From contig NZ_NIDE01000017.1 of NCBI RefSeq assembly GCF_002197845.1, positions 1-64,000 of the forward strand: a stretch of DNA of 64,000 nt. Direction: 5' to 3'. Both the position numbers and the translations under genes were made by a program. This document shows positions 1-8,579 of this stretch, piece after piece. The notes beneath the pieces are model-generated. The model was not told where the DNA came from. It ran no database searches and saw only the letters and a list, made by a program, of their open reading frames with translations. The first letter of the stretch is position 1. Each line of letters starts with the position of its first letter. The DNA is from Fimbriiglobus ruber (GTDB lineage Bacteria > Planctomycetota > Planctomycetia > Gemmatales > Gemmataceae).

Positions 1-311
1 CCACATTCTGAGGTATTTGACCCGTTGCTCGTCGAAGAACTCCTTGCCTGCGAAGTGGCTCTCCCGTGCTGGTGTTGAGGAGATGTTCCGTTGAGTCATT
101 GGCACACGCATACTCGCCCTTGAATCCAGTTCCGGATTCCCCCGCCGGCGGATATGGGCAGCAACGCACCGGCCTTCCCCGGATTCCAGGAACTCGCTGA
201 ACCGACCGGAATGCAAGACGGTTGCTTCTGGACCCATTCCCGGAACTGCTTGTCGGTGCCCTTTGCGCGGGCACGGTCGAGGAGGGCCGACAGTTCCGCG
301 CCCTGGCTCAC
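1..311 (-). pseudogene. Decayed phage-type gene with several frameshifts
   Basis: The intact N-terminal part reads from 311 and ends soon after the motif REWVQKQPSC. Beyond this, recognisable pieces continue in the other two frames: SEFLESGEGRCVAAHIRR, then GTGFKGEYAC, then FFDEQRVKYL at the window edge. That pattern resembles a phage protein family of HNH or DUF968 type with CxxxH and HxxQH elements, but no frame is open throughout. Its start overlaps the stop of the next upstream gene by 4 bp (ATGA), as in a compact phage operon. I infer a pseudogene or a region with assembly indels; function is not assigned. Confidence 0.5.
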
Positions 312-999
312 GCCGCAACCTCAACCGAAACACCATGTTCACGGGCAAACTGCTCGACATCCTCCGCAGACGCCCCGGATTCTCGCATGGCCGTGATGGT
401 GGCCCGGACTTTCTCTTCGGTCGTCCGCAAGGGTGGCTCGATTCCCTTTACGATCCGAGCTTCGTGGAGGAGTTTGGCCAATCGCTTGCACTCCTTGCGA
501 AAGTCAATCAGTTCGGTGCGGAGACGCCGATTTTCCTGCTGCACCTCTTCGGCCTGCCGTGCGTCGTGTGGCCCCTCGAACTCTTCCCGCTGTTGGGCTT
601 CGTACTCGCGTAGGTATTGCCAGTCCTCCGGTGAGCGGTCCTCGCCGGCTTTCTTCTGAATCGCGATGTAGACCGCCTGCGACAACGGCGGTTTGCCGTT
701 CCGCTTGATGAGCCCGACAATGTCGGCCGGGTCGGGAATTCTTGGGATCGTTCCAGCCAAACCTCAAACGCCCGCGTGACGGCGTTCGCGGGGAATTTGC
801 CCAGGATCGAGTGGAACGTCTGGTTAATGATCTCGATGTTTTCCGGCTGGCGACCGTAGAGTTTTTGGATGACGAAACAGCCGGCAATCAGGCCGTCAAG
901 TCGATCCTGAGCTTCCCTGTTCTCGCGCAGCGCGGGCACGGGCAGTGCCTTCACGGAGGATATCAACTGTTGATGGCTTTCCGGTTGGGTGTTTGGCAT
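308..999 (-). pseudogene. Phage replication-region protein, frameshifted
   Basis: Two overlapping frames form one protein of about 229 residues. The N-terminal frame (from 999) contains LIAGCFVIQKLYGRQPENIE and an AVTRAFEVWLERSQEFP segment. The C-terminal frame (to 308) continues with PADIVGLIKRNGKPPLS, a DWQYLREYEAQQ segment and a charged coiled-coil-like tail. The join at about 735 needs one extra base in the GACCCGG run. Such proteins sit beside replisome-organiser genes in phages. Whether the deletion is real or an assembly error cannot be told from the sequence alone. Confidence 0.55.
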
Positions 1000-1656
1000 T
1001 CTGGTCTCCTTTCAGTGGGTAAACGTCTTTCCATCCGTTACGGATGGACTGCTCGATCACGGCAGTCGGATCGTGTCCCTGCTGGCGAAGGAGGTCGAGT
1101 CGGCGGATCATCAGTTCTTCGGCTTTCGGAGTGAGTGGGTCTTTCTTGCTGACTCGCATCTCCTGGAATGCCGCCCAGAGGAGCGGATCGAACCAGCGGG
1201 CGCCTGCGGACCCAACGCCTCTTTTGTTGTATTCATTTCATTAGTTTCTTTATCATTATATATAGGTGCGTCGCCGGTGCGTCGTTTGCGCGTCTTCGGT
1301 TTGGCCTTCAGTGCGTCGGCAGTGTTTTCGGGCGACTGATATTCGTCGTAGTTACATATGGTTATGATGGTGCCCCGGTGCGTCGCCAGTGTAGCTATCA
1401 TTGCGTCGTCAGATAGGGCGTTAATGAGTCGCCTCACTCGGACCTCGGAGCAGCAAAATTGTACGGCCAAGTCCCGCATCGACACGACGATCTGCCCGCG
1501 TTTCAGTTCCACCCGCGTCCCATTGGCGTACGCACGCAAGTCTTGCCACGCCGCGTTCTGGTATAAATAGTTCCAGATTGCGGCATCCAGCAGGTCGCGG
1601 AAGATGACATGACTCCATGCCCTGCGGTATGCGATTACGTACCCGTTGTCCGTCAC
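896..1656 (-). pseudogene. DnaD-like phage replisome-organiser, frameshifted
   Basis: The N-terminal frame from 1656 has a winged-helix-like replication domain with AYRRAWSHVIFRDLL, VELKRGQIVVSMRDLA and a short HTH. The C-terminal frame ends at 896 and carries SIRNGWKDVYPLK, the usual tail of phage DnaT/DnaD-like replisome proteins. The two join near 1195, where RWFDPLLWAAFQEMR would continue the protein after one-base slippage. The expected role is loading the replicative helicase at a phage or plasmid origin. The family assignment is from motif pattern; the frameshift is seen directly. Confidence 0.6.
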
Positions 1657-1859
1657 GCCACCGCCCCGCTAGTGGTAGAGTGAGCAATAAAATCGGCGAT
1701 CTCCCGGGGAAGCCGCCTCTTCTCAAAATAGCATTGATGGACGCGGCTTGTGATATTGCTGGTTTTGCGCTCGACGCGAGTGAAATGAACTCGCCGGGTG
1801 ATTTCGGTCCGTATTTTCTGCCCGCGCGGAGCGCGTAGCAATGCCGAATAAGCCGTCAT
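1653..1859 (-). CDS. Hypothetical 68-aa protein
   Basis: Short basic protein whose stop overlaps the start of the replisome-organiser gene by 4 bp (ATGA), so it is probably the first gene of that minus-strand operon. It is Arg/Lys-rich and lacks a clear domain. Upstream lies an AT-rich intergenic stretch with a hairpin, which probably holds the operon's control region. Function unknown. Confidence 0.5.
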   Translation of the reverse strand: MTAYSALLRAPRGQKIRTEITRRVHFTRVERKTSNITSRVHQCYFEKRRLPREIADFIAHSTTSGAVA

Positions 1860-1873
1860 ATCGCCCCCGAGGC

Positions 1874-1911
1874 GGTGTAGGCCGAGCGGTAGAGGCCACC
1901 CGGCCTACACC
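1874..1911. promoter_or_regulatory. Perfect 11-bp inverted repeat upstream of phage operon
   Basis: GGTGTAGGCCG at 1874-1884 and its exact reverse complement at 1901-1911 enclose a 16-base loop. The repeat lies 15 bp upstream of the first minus-strand gene and ahead of the plus-strand gene at 2132, in a region AT-rich compared with its surroundings. An operator for divergent transcription or a terminator stem is possible; there is no T-tract, so operator is the better guess. Confidence 0.45.
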
Positions 1912-2131
1912 ATAAAACTAAACGATTTGGGGAGTAACCTTCATAACCAGCGTCCTCTACAAAGCTGTCCCGCCACCTTGATGAAAAATTGATGCCGTGT
2001 CCAGCACTTTCGCATTGCTCCATTATTTTTAGCTTTTAATAAAATAGCAACCAATTACTTACTTTGCGTTAACCTCCCTACTGTATGTTCACTCTTACCG
2101 GGCAATCCCGCCCGGGTGTAGAGGAGCCTGT

Positions 2132-2272
2132 ATGAAAAATATTATGCTGACCTGGAGTCTGACGAGCTTGTTCTTCGTGACCATCATCCTGGCCGAGTTC
2201 GCGACGGGTGACGCGATGCACGTCAAGTTGGTGCATGCCGCCAACGCCGCTGACATCTTTGCGGGGCGATAG
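2132..2272 (+). CDS. Small membrane protein, 46 aa
   Basis: Starts at ATG 2132 with GAGGAGCC upstream as ribosome binding site. A single hydrophobic segment (about residues 8-23, SLTSLFFVTIILAEF) is followed by a short tail. It is transcribed away from the minus-strand phage cluster. No family recognised; possibly a host-directed small phage membrane peptide. Confidence 0.45.
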   Translation: MKNIMLTWSLTSLFFVTIILAEFATGDAMHVKLVHAANAADIFAGR

Positions 2273-2298
2273 TGGGAGGGGCCGGGCGCGAGTCCGGC

Positions 2299-2748
2299 CT
2301 ACCATTCCTTTGCCAGAATGTCCTTTTTGCGGGCTTCCAGGTCTTCGATGCTTCGGAAGAGAACGTACACCCCACCCCGGCGTTCGACCTCTTGCTGGCG
2401 CTCGATCTGTTCCGGGCTTTGGCTCCCATCCTGACTTTTCGCCTCGGCTTCTACCCAGCGTCCATGAGGACTAATGGCCAGGAGGTCAGCGCTTCCGGGC
2501 TTCCCGAACCGGATGAAGCGGCCCTCGTGGGCGTGGAAGACATATTTCCCCTTCACGTACGGGAAAAGCCATCCGGCCGCGACATTGTTCCGGATGACAT
2601 TGCAGCCGTGATACTCCAGCCAGGCGTGTCCCGCCTCCCGAACGGGGTTTTCCGTGGTGTTGTTTTTCGTTTTGCGGGCACGTTTCGGGAGTTGGAGGCC
2701 GGGAAGGATGCGTTGCAGATCCTTCTCGGAAATCCTCACGGGAGCCAC
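2299..2748 (-). CDS. VRR-NUC domain nuclease
   Basis: 149-residue protein with a compact PD-(D/E)xK nuclease signature: PGSADLLAI supplies Asp88, and VEAEAK supplies Glu102 and Lys104, followed by a helical SPEQIERQQ segment. This is the arrangement of VRR-NUC enzymes, which in phages act as structure-specific or Holliday-junction-type nucleases. It overlaps the upstream gene by 13 bp and belongs to the minus-strand phage cluster. The assignment rests on motif order and size; substrate is inferred from the family. Confidence 0.8.
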   Translation of the reverse strand: MAPVRISEKDLQRILPGLQLPKRARKTKNNTTENPVREAGHAWLEYHGCNVIRNNVAAGWLFPYVKGKYVFHAHEGRFIRFGKPGSADLLAISPHGRWVEAEAKSQDGSQSPEQIERQQEVERRGGVYVLFRSIEDLEARKKDILAKEW

Positions 2749-3068
2749 CCGGGTTTTTTACCCACCGGCGGCATATTCTTCGCCCTCCGGATGCGGTTTG
2801 TCTCCAGCATCAAGTCGTCGAGACCAATGGGGTACCCGTCGAGCAGAAAACCCATCCGGTCATCGATTCGCAAGCGGAATCCGAACGCGATCGACCATGC
2901 GTTGCGAAGGCTGTCGGGATCAACCTCCTTGCGGACGGCAGGTGGACCTTCCTGGCAGCCGCCGCGGTGGGCCGGCTCGTGCCGCTTCTTTTGCGATCCT
3001 TCGGGGCTGACCTTCTTCCGCTTGCGGAGGTGAACGACGATGGGAGTGGATTTCGGCGGTTTTCTCAT
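2736..3068 (-). CDS. Hypothetical 110-aa phage-cluster protein
   Basis: Very basic N-terminus followed by a folded part with the segment SIAFGFRLRIDDRMGFLLDG. It overlaps the VRR-NUC gene downstream by 13 bp and the 3065-3286 gene upstream by 4 bp, so it is translated as part of the same operon. No family recognised. Confidence 0.6.
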   Translation of the reverse strand: MRKPPKSTPIVVHLRKRKKVSPEGSQKKRHEPAHRGGCQEGPPAVRKEVDPDSLRNAWSIAFGFRLRIDDRMGFLLDGYPIGLDDLMLETNRIRRAKNMPPVGKKPGWLP

Positions 3069-3286
3069 TCCGTCTGCCCGCGCGTGGTAATGGCAAATAA
3101 CTCGGCCCGGATCTTTGCCAATTGCTCGTCCAGGTACTCCTGAAGGGCAACCGCCACCCCCCGATCACCGGGGCTCAAATGGGTGAACCGGCTGGCCTCG
3201 TGCTTCGGGTGGCCGAGGATGTGGGCGCACTCGTGTGCCCGAACGAGCAGATCAGTCTTTTTTCCTCTGAGGTCCAATTTTGTCAC
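3065..3286 (-). CDS. Hypothetical 73-aa protein
   Basis: Contains VRAHECAHILGHPKH, a His/Cys-rich stretch that superficially resembles a metal-binding HExxH-like segment but is not a protease motif, followed by a helix ALQEYLDEQLAKIRAE. It overlaps both neighbours and lies between the excisionase-like gene and the basic protein in the phage operon. Function unknown. Confidence 0.55.
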   Translation of the reverse strand: MTKLDLRGKKTDLLVRAHECAHILGHPKHEASRFTHLSPGDRGVAVALQEYLDEQLAKIRAELFAITTRGQTE

Positions 3287-3476
3287 CCTTCCGGCGTCGC
3301 GCCTTTCGTTCTTGGTTCCAGATCTCGACCGCGCCCCGGTCGAAATACCGCGCGCCGTCCACTTTCACTGCTTCCGGCCCCTGAGCGGAGTCCAGAAGGC
3401 GGTAGAAGAGGGTGCGCGAAATGCCGCACAGACGGGCCGCGTTCTTGAGGTTAACCAGTTGATCTGTATTGTTCAT
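3252..3476 (-). CDS. AlpA/excisionase-like HTH protein
   Basis: 74 residues with an N-terminal winged-helix HTH: NLKNAARLCGISRTLFYRLL, then a wing containing VDGARYFDRGAVEIW, and a Lys/Arg-rich tail. This fits the MerR/AlpA-like excisionase group that binds DNA and directs excision or activates an integrase promoter. It is the first gene of the minus-strand run 3476 to 2299. No integrase lies in the window, so the partner is unknown. Confidence 0.65.
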   Translation of the reverse strand: MNNTDQLVNLKNAARLCGISRTLFYRLLDSAQGPEAVKVDGARYFDRGAVEIWNQERKARRRKGDKIGPQRKKD

Positions 3477-3533
3477 TGCATTTATGTGTGTACAGCGTGT
3501 AAATATTGCTTGCGCGAGTCTTTTGCCAGGCGT

Positions 3534-3689
3534 ATGGTGAACCGAATGGAACGCACTGTCAACAGCTTAATGAGGTTCGGTATGCGGCATGCCTTTATCT
3601 GCCTGGCCAAGTGGTATCTCTTTGCCATAGTTACTTTCCTCGGGATGGAAGAGTTTTTCCTGACCGCAATCCATCGGGGGTGGCTATGA
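3534..3689 (+). CDS. Small membrane protein, 51 aa
   Basis: A hydrophobic stretch in AFICLAKWYLFAIVTFLGM suggests one membrane segment with a basic N-terminus. It diverges from the excisionase-like gene. A 20-codon reading frame (3686-3748) overlaps its stop by ATGA and may be a leaderless remnant. No family recognised. Confidence 0.4.
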   Translation: MVNRMERTVNSLMRFGMRHAFICLAKWYLFAIVTFLGMEEFFLTAIHRGWL

Positions 3690-3748
3690 GTACCTTCGAC
3701 CGAATCCTCATGCATGGCTGGATGTCCTCTCTGTTCATGATGGCCTGA

Positions 3749-3913
3749 TCGGGATGGCCGTCAGCGCGTTTCCTCCGACTGAATTCGGGCAACCGGTTCA
3801 CCTCTACCGCTTAGTTCGGGGCATCCCGGCTGCGCGAACGGCAAGTGGAACTGCGTGAGCCGCGTTGACCAAGGCAAGCGGACTGTGTTCATGTCGCACG
3901 TCGAGGCTCGCCC
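3749..3913. other. Stretch with no gene I can support
   Basis: Short reading frames exist (for example 3754-3858, 34 codons), and a different frame reads GCANGKWNCVSRVDQGK before ending at the next start. The coding signal switches frame, which could reflect another small frameshifted gene. I do not call one. Confidence 0.3.
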
Positions 3914-4090
3914 GTGACCCGCACATTTCTGCTACCGCTCGCCCACGAAGCCCTGCTCGGAACCTATTGGCCCGTCGACGGGCTCGGGATGTTCCTATGC
4001 GTTCCGGGCGAACGGCGGCAGTTTCACGGAGTCGAGTGGCAATTCCCGCCGCGGTGGGAGTTGGAAGAAACCCATGAAACAGGGAGGTAA
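3914..4090 (+). CDS. Hypothetical 58-aa protein, GTG start
   Basis: GTG at 3914 opens a frame reading TRTFLLPLAHEALLGTYWP and ending with PPRWELEETHETGR. It lies directly upstream of the phage recombination operon and stops 3 bp before the next ATG at 4094. Codon usage matches its neighbours. No family recognised. Confidence 0.5.
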   Translation: MTRTFLLPLAHEALLGTYWPVDGLGMFLCVPGERRQFHGVEWQFPPRWELEETHETGR

Positions 4091-4093
4091 GTC

Positions 4094-4564
4094 ATGCGAC
4101 CAACTAACTGGGACCGAGCCAAGCTGGACCGGGCAATCGTGGTCCTTCTTCACCGCCTGGTGGGGATGGACGTTAGCAAGCGCTGCCGCATCTCTGCAGC
4201 GAATCGCCAACGCCTACGGGCCGATTCCGACGCCATCCAGCACTTGCTCGAATTCGCGGAATACGCAGTGCAACAATTCGACATTGGAGGAAGTGATGTT
4301 ACCAATCAAGTTGTGGTGGAATTGCCGACCAAGCGACGGCCTCACCTGGATCACGCGGACTGGGTCGCCTTCGATTCCGTCCTGCGGAACCTGGCGACGT
4401 TGGGCACGTTGCCCACTTCGACGCTCACGGAAGGCCTGTATTTGTTCAGCGGGATGACCCAGGGCCCACTTACCGCCGAGCAGGTTCTTGATCAGATCGA
4501 AGTCTCTACCACGATCCTGCGAGTCAAGCTGAACAACGACCGGGCATCGAAAAGCGAGCTTTAG
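4094..4564 (+). CDS. Hypothetical 156-aa protein, start of recombination operon
   Basis: Starts at ATG 4094 with GGGAGGT upstream. Largely helical with an acidic segment around AIQHLLEFAEYAVQQFD. It is followed 13 bp downstream by the Gp157-like gene, so it probably belongs to the same transcript and serves phage or plasmid DNA metabolism. No domain recognised. Confidence 0.65.
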   Translation: MRPTNWDRAKLDRAIVVLLHRLVGMDVSKRCRISAANRQRLRADSDAIQHLLEFAEYAVQQFDIGGSDVTNQVVVELPTKRRPHLDHADWVAFDSVLRNLATLGTLPTSTLTEGLYLFSGMTQGPLTAEQVLDQIEVSTTILRVKLNNDRASKSEL

Positions 4565-4577
4565 AAAGAGAGGTGTT

Positions 4578-5081
4578 ATGCAACAAGGTGAGAACGATAT
4601 CCGTGCGAAGATCCGACGTCTTCGTGAACTCCGGTACGCGGTTGAATCGGAAGATTTCGGCGACATGTCCGATGGGTTGACGGGCGCGGAGGATTTCCGG
4701 CCTCTGTGTCTCGAGCTCGCGGAGGAAGCGGTCGAACGGGAGATGCTGGCCGAGGCCATTGAGTCGCGGATCAAAGACCTTCAGGCGCGAAAGCAGCGCT
4801 TCCTCCACGGCGCCGAGATGCTGCGGACCCTCGTTTTACAGTGCATGGACACCCGTGGCGAGAAAGCGATTTCCTCCCCCGAACTGACGCTGGGCATTAC
4901 GACCCGGTCGCCGGACGTGGTCGTCACCGACGAGGCCGCCGTGCCGTCCCGGTTCTTCACCCCCCAGCCTCCGAAGCTGGACAAGAAGGCCCTGAAGGAC
5001 GCGGTCTTGACCGACGGGGAGGTGATCGACGGGGTCTCGCTCGGGAACGGGAAAATCAGCTTGACCATCCGGAGGAAATAA
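4578..5081 (+). CDS. Siphovirus Gp157-like protein
   Basis: 167 residues. The first two thirds are a long helical coiled-coil region (EEAVEREMLAEAIESRIKDL), followed by a small beta domain with SSPELTLGITTRSPDVVV and PPKLDKKALKDAV. This architecture is typical of the Gp157 family, found next to phage single-strand annealing proteins. Its TAA overlaps the ATG of the annealing protein gene (TAATG), giving translational coupling. The family is known from phage resistance and recombination loci; exact biochemical role is unsettled. Confidence 0.8.
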   Translation: MQQGENDIRAKIRRLRELRYAVESEDFGDMSDGLTGAEDFRPLCLELAEEAVEREMLAEAIESRIKDLQARKQRFLHGAEMLRTLVLQCMDTRGEKAISSPELTLGITTRSPDVVVTDEAAVPSRFFTPQPPKLDKKALKDAVLTDGEVIDGVSLGNGKISLTIRRK

Positions 5082-6049
5082 TGACCGACATCGCCCACAG
5101 GAGTTACTCCGCGCCCCAGCTCTCGCTCATTCGCCGGACGGTCGCCAAGGACACTAACCAGGATGAATTCGACCTGTTCATCGAGATCTGCAAACAGCAG
5201 GGATTGGACCCGTTCAAAAAGCAGATCTTCGCCCAGGTCTACAACAAGGATAAGGCGGACAAGCGGCAGATCGTGATCGTGACCAGCATCGACGGCTACC
5301 GGGCGAAGGCCCAGCGGTGCGGGGATTACCGGCCGGCCGAGGAGGAAACCCGCTTCGAAGCCGATGCCGCGCTGAAAGATCCGCAGAGCAATCCGATGGG
5401 GTTGGTTCGTGCGGTCGTGCGGGTGTTTAAGTTCGGCCCGGACAAGGTGTGGTATCCCGTGGTCGGCGAGGCCCGGTGGGATGAGTTCGCCCCGCTGGAT
5501 GATGCCGAATTCGACTGGGTGGACACGGGCGAGACGTGGCCGGATACCGGGAAGCCGAAGAAGAAGAAAGTGGCCAAGAGCGCGAAGAAAACGCTGAAAG
5601 AAGGCAACTGGAAGAACATGCCGCACGTCATGCTCGGCAAGTGTGCGGAGGCGCAAGCGTTGCGGAGGGGGTGGCCGGAAGCGCTCAGCGGCCTGTACGT
5701 CCAAGAGGAGATGGACAAGGTCCACCTGGACATGACCGCCACGGAGGCAGTCGAGGCGTACGAGCGGGACGAACGGCTCAAACGAACCGCCACGAAGGAG
5801 ACGGTGCCGGCGATCTTCGAGATGGCCGAGGGTCTCCAACTTGTGCCCCTGGGCCGGTTCGCCGATCGGGTCATGGAGTACGTACAGTCCCTCGACGACG
5901 TAACGTCTTTCGACTTCTGGAAGGGTCAGAACGTCCGGGCGCTCCAGCAATATTGGGCCGTGGCCTCGTCGGATGCGTTGCAGTTGAAGAAAGACCTGGA
6001 GCAACATCGGGCGAAGCTGGTCGAGAGCCCGCTCGGGTCGGCCGCATGA
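5081..6049 (+). CDS. bet: Phage single-strand annealing protein (Bet/RecT type)
   Basis: 322 residues. The N-terminal half has the Bet/RecT core: LIRRTVAKDTNQDEFDLFIE, QQGLDPFKKQIFAQVY, and VIVTSIDGYRAKAQRCGDY. Later segments KNMPHVMLGKCAEAQALRRG and WPEALSGLYVQEEM complete the domain. The protein anneals complementary DNA strands and promotes recombination of replicating phage DNA, normally with an exonuclease partner; none is obvious in the window, though the VRR-NUC protein may serve. It overlaps the Gp157-like gene upstream and the DUF3268 gene downstream. Strong family match by motif order and length. Confidence 0.9.
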   Translation: MTDIAHRSYSAPQLSLIRRTVAKDTNQDEFDLFIEICKQQGLDPFKKQIFAQVYNKDKADKRQIVIVTSIDGYRAKAQRCGDYRPAEEETRFEADAALKDPQSNPMGLVRAVVRVFKFGPDKVWYPVVGEARWDEFAPLDDAEFDWVDTGETWPDTGKPKKKKVAKSAKKTLKEGNWKNMPHVMLGKCAEAQALRRGWPEALSGLYVQEEMDKVHLDMTATEAVEAYERDERLKRTATKETVPAIFEMAEGLQLVPLGRFADRVMEYVQSLDDVTSFDFWKGQNVRALQQYWAVASSDALQLKKDLEQHRAKLVESPLGSAA

Positions 6050-6489
6050 GTTTGTTTTGTCCGTACTGCGGGAGCGGGGCCAAGCTCGTCCTGGGTCGGG
6101 CGATCTATGCCGACCGGTGGCCGAACCTATCCGACAAAGCGTTCTGGGCCTGTGAACGCTACCCGACCTGCGACGCCTATGTGGGGTGCCATCCGGGGAC
6201 CGAGACACCCCTGGGACGGTTGGCGAACAAAGAGCTTCGGGGCTGGAAGCTCAAAGCTCACAATAGCTTCGATCCCCTCTGGAAAGCGAAGCTAGCGAAG
6301 CGACAGCGGGAGCAGGGTCCAGACCCGAAAAGCCGGGCGCGAGGCACCGGCTATCAGTGGCTGGCTGGTCAACTCGGCATCCCGGTCGAGCAGTGTCACA
6401 TCGGACTGTTTGATGCGGACACCTGCCGACGGGTCGTCACCCTTTGTGAGCCCTACGCCCGTCGACTCCATTCGAGGAGAGTGGCATGA
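6046..6489 (+). CDS. DUF3268 zinc-ribbon protein
   Basis: 147 residues with an N-terminal zinc-binding part: CPYCGSGAKLV and WACERYPTCDAYVGCH give four to five cysteines in a ribbon, followed by PLGRLANKELR. This matches the DUF3268 zinc-finger family found in phage genomes. It overlaps the annealing protein gene and the NinB-like gene by 4 bp each, so it is translationally coupled in the recombination operon. DNA binding is inferred from the fold. Confidence 0.8.
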   Translation: MSLFCPYCGSGAKLVLGRAIYADRWPNLSDKAFWACERYPTCDAYVGCHPGTETPLGRLANKELRGWKLKAHNSFDPLWKAKLAKRQREQGPDPKSRARGTGYQWLAGQLGIPVEQCHIGLFDADTCRRVVTLCEPYARRLHSRRVA

Positions 6490-6932
6490 CCCGGGCCCTC
6501 GAATTTGTCTGCCCGGTGGTCGATGGCCGACTCCCGGAGCGGGATGCCCGGCGGATCGGGGACGTCATCCGCAAGTTCGACGGGAAGCGGATCGTCATAT
6601 CTATTCGAGAGCAGAAAAAGCCACGGAGTCTTAACCAGAATGCCTTTTATCACGGTCCCTTCATTGAGGCTTTTCGAGTGTGCCTGCTTGAGTGTGGCCA
6701 TCGACTGTCGTCCGAAGACATCCACTCCGGATTGCGCGATGCTTATGCCAAGAACGGTTACACGCTGATGCTACCCGGAGGCAAACCATTTTCTGTTCCC
6801 CCATCCACGAGCCGCCTGTCAACGATCGGCTTCGAAGAGTTCCTTGAGGAGATCCGGGCATATTTCGCTTCGGAATTCGGATGGCAATTGCCACTTCCAA
6901 ACGAAGTTCCGACTCATGCGCCCGAACTGTAA
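6486..6932 (+). CDS. NinB-like recombination protein
   Basis: 148 residues beginning with a strand-rich part (LEFVCPVVDGRLPERDARRI), then IVISIREQKKPRSLNQNAFYH. The K-x-R-S-x-x-Q-N-x-x-Y/F pattern is characteristic of NinB/Orf proteins, which bind single-stranded DNA and help RecBCD-independent recombination in lambdoid phages. Its position in an operon with Bet, DUF3268 and SSB agrees. It overlaps the AP2/HNH gene by 17 bp. Confidence 0.8.
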   Translation: MTRALEFVCPVVDGRLPERDARRIGDVIRKFDGKRIVISIREQKKPRSLNQNAFYHGPFIEAFRVCLLECGHRLSSEDIHSGLRDAYAKNGYTLMLPGGKPFSVPPSTSRLSTIGFEEFLEEIRAYFASEFGWQLPLPNEVPTHAPEL

Positions 6933-7418
6933 TAAGCGACACCGCGATCTCGACGATCTGGCAGGCCGTCGCTTTGGTCGGCTACTTGTCATCGAATATG
7001 GGAGCGGCGACAAGTTTGGAAAGTGGCGATGCCTCTGCGATTGCGGTACCGAGCGATACGTATTCGCCAGCTCCCTGCGCAAAGGGGCAACGAAAAGTTG
7101 CGGTTGCTTGAACCGAGAAACATCTAGAGGAAGAGTCAAGCACGGCCATTCGCGCAAACATCACGTTTCAGCGGAGTACCGGACTTGGTGCGGCATGATT
7201 CGGCGGTGTTGCAATCCTCACGACACGTCATTCTCACGATACGGAGCGAGGGGGATTCAAGTGTGTAAGGCATGGAAAGTATCGTTCGAGACGTTTCTTC
7301 ACGACATGGGACGTAGGCCATCGCCAGAATACAGCCTAGACCGCTGGCCGGATACTGCCGGTAATTATGAGCCCGCGAATTGCCGGTGGGCGACTAGGAA
7401 GGAACAAGCAAGAAATAA

Positions 7419-8369
7419 GAGCCTGTCCGGGAAGACTATTTTGATGCAACTCTATATTTAAACGGGGGATAACGCTCTTGTGGATCCATGCGATTGAGGA
7501 TCAGCTGGATTGACCGCACACGAATCATGGATTCGCTGGAACTATTCAGTCGCTCATAATTACGACTTAACCGCCGGGCCCGCCCGAGCCACCCGAACGT
7601 CCGCTCGACGACCCACCGCTTGGGTAACAGGGTGAACCCCTTGACCCCGTCCGGTCGGCGGACGATGACGAGTTCCCATCCGAGTTCCGGGTGGCCGTCT
7701 TTCCACCCGTTCAGGGCATGGTTGTGGTACTTCCCGTCGGCCCACACGACCTTCAATCGCGGGTACGCGTCACGGTCCAACCCTTCGAGTACGGTCGGGG
7801 CCGCGGCCGCGTCGTCGACGTGCCCGGCGGTCACCGCCACGACCATCAGCAGGCCCAGCGTATCGACCACGATCGACCGCTTCCGGCCCTGGATTTTCTT
7901 GCCCGCATCGTACCCGTTCCCGCCCGCGTGTTCGGTCCCTTTGACCGACTGGCTGTCGATGCTCGCGGCACTCGGGGTCCGCTCGTGACTCGGGGCGTGG
8001 ACTTCCCGATACCCCTCCCGGAGGACATCCAGGAGTTCTTGCCAGGTGCCATCGTCCCGCCACTGGGCGAAGTATTCGTACACCGTACTCTTGGCCGGGA
8101 AGTCGTGCGGGAGCATCGACCACTGACACCCCGACCGGTTCACGTACACGATCGCGTTCAGCACCTCCCGGAGGTCCACCGACCGGGGGCGTCCTCCGGG
8201 TCGGGCGGCCGGCAGGACGACCTGGATGATCTCCCATTGGAGGTCGGTCAAATCGGTCGGATACGGTTTGCGAACGGTCGCATCCATGACTTCGCTCCTC
8301 GAGTACGAAGGAGCGACTAACTTACAAGAGACGCACAACTTACAGCAAGGTCACTTTTCGGACAGCCTC
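7419..8369. mobile_element. IS5-family insertion sequence, 951 bp
   Basis: Imperfect terminal inverted repeats of about 16 bp (left GAGCCTGTCCGGGAAG, right reverse complement GAGGCTGTCCGAAAAG) flank one transposase gene. The 3-bp duplication TAA lies at 7416-7418 and 8370-8372, as expected for the IS1031/IS427-like branch of IS5. The element sits in the AP2/HNH gene. Confidence 0.88.
7436..8287 (-). CDS. IS5-family DDE transposase
   Basis: 283 residues from ATG 8285-8287; an upstream in-frame start at 8338 is possible but adds a Cys-rich extension unlike the family. An N-terminal HTH region (TDLTDLQWEIIQVVLP) precedes the DDE core: SIDSQSVKGTE (first Asp), VWADGKYHN (second Asp) and RWVVERTFGWLGRARRLSRNYE (Glu, the YREK-like segment). 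The gene is intact, so the element may be active. It fills nearly all of the 951-bp element. Confidence 0.92.
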   Translation of the reverse strand: MDATVRKPYPTDLTDLQWEIIQVVLPAARPGGRPRSVDLREVLNAIVYVNRSGCQWSMLPHDFPAKSTVYEYFAQWRDDGTWQELLDVLREGYREVHAPSHERTPSAASIDSQSVKGTEHAGGNGYDAGKKIQGRKRSIVVDTLGLLMVVAVTAGHVDDAAAAPTVLEGLDRDAYPRLKVVWADGKYHNHALNGWKDGHPELGWELVIVRRPDGVKGFTLLPKRWVVERTFGWLGRARRLSRNYERLNSSSESMIRVRSIQLILNRMDPQERYPPFKYRVASK

Positions 8370-8579
8370 TAAGGGCAACACCTCGTACCTAGAAGTTTTT
8401 GGAGAACGGCTGGTTATGGCTGACGCGTGCGAACGATATGGATTACGTCCAGAAACGCTGCTGGCGCGATTAACACGAGGCTGGACGCTTGAGGATGCCC
8501 TTCAGATTCCAATAGATGTTAAATACCGGGCAAAAGCGCATCGGATAACAGATCCATCAACCAACTGAGGAGGAAAAAC

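Larger units (their letters stand above)
6916..8568 (+). pseudogene. AP2/HNH-type endonuclease gene interrupted by IS5 element
   Basis: The 5' part (6916-7418) encodes a cysteine-containing N-terminal segment (GKWRCLCDCGTERYVFASSL) and the phage AP2/HNH hallmarks RTWCGMIRRCCNP and GARGIQVCKAW, then NCRWATRKEQARN. The reading frame resumes after the IS at 8373 with a C-terminal helix-turn-helix (MADACERYGLRPETLLARL). Removing 7419-8372 (the IS plus one TAA duplication) restores one open frame of 232 codons exactly in phase. The family comprises mobile HNH enzymes scattered through phage genomes. The insertion therefore looks recent. Confidence 0.85.
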
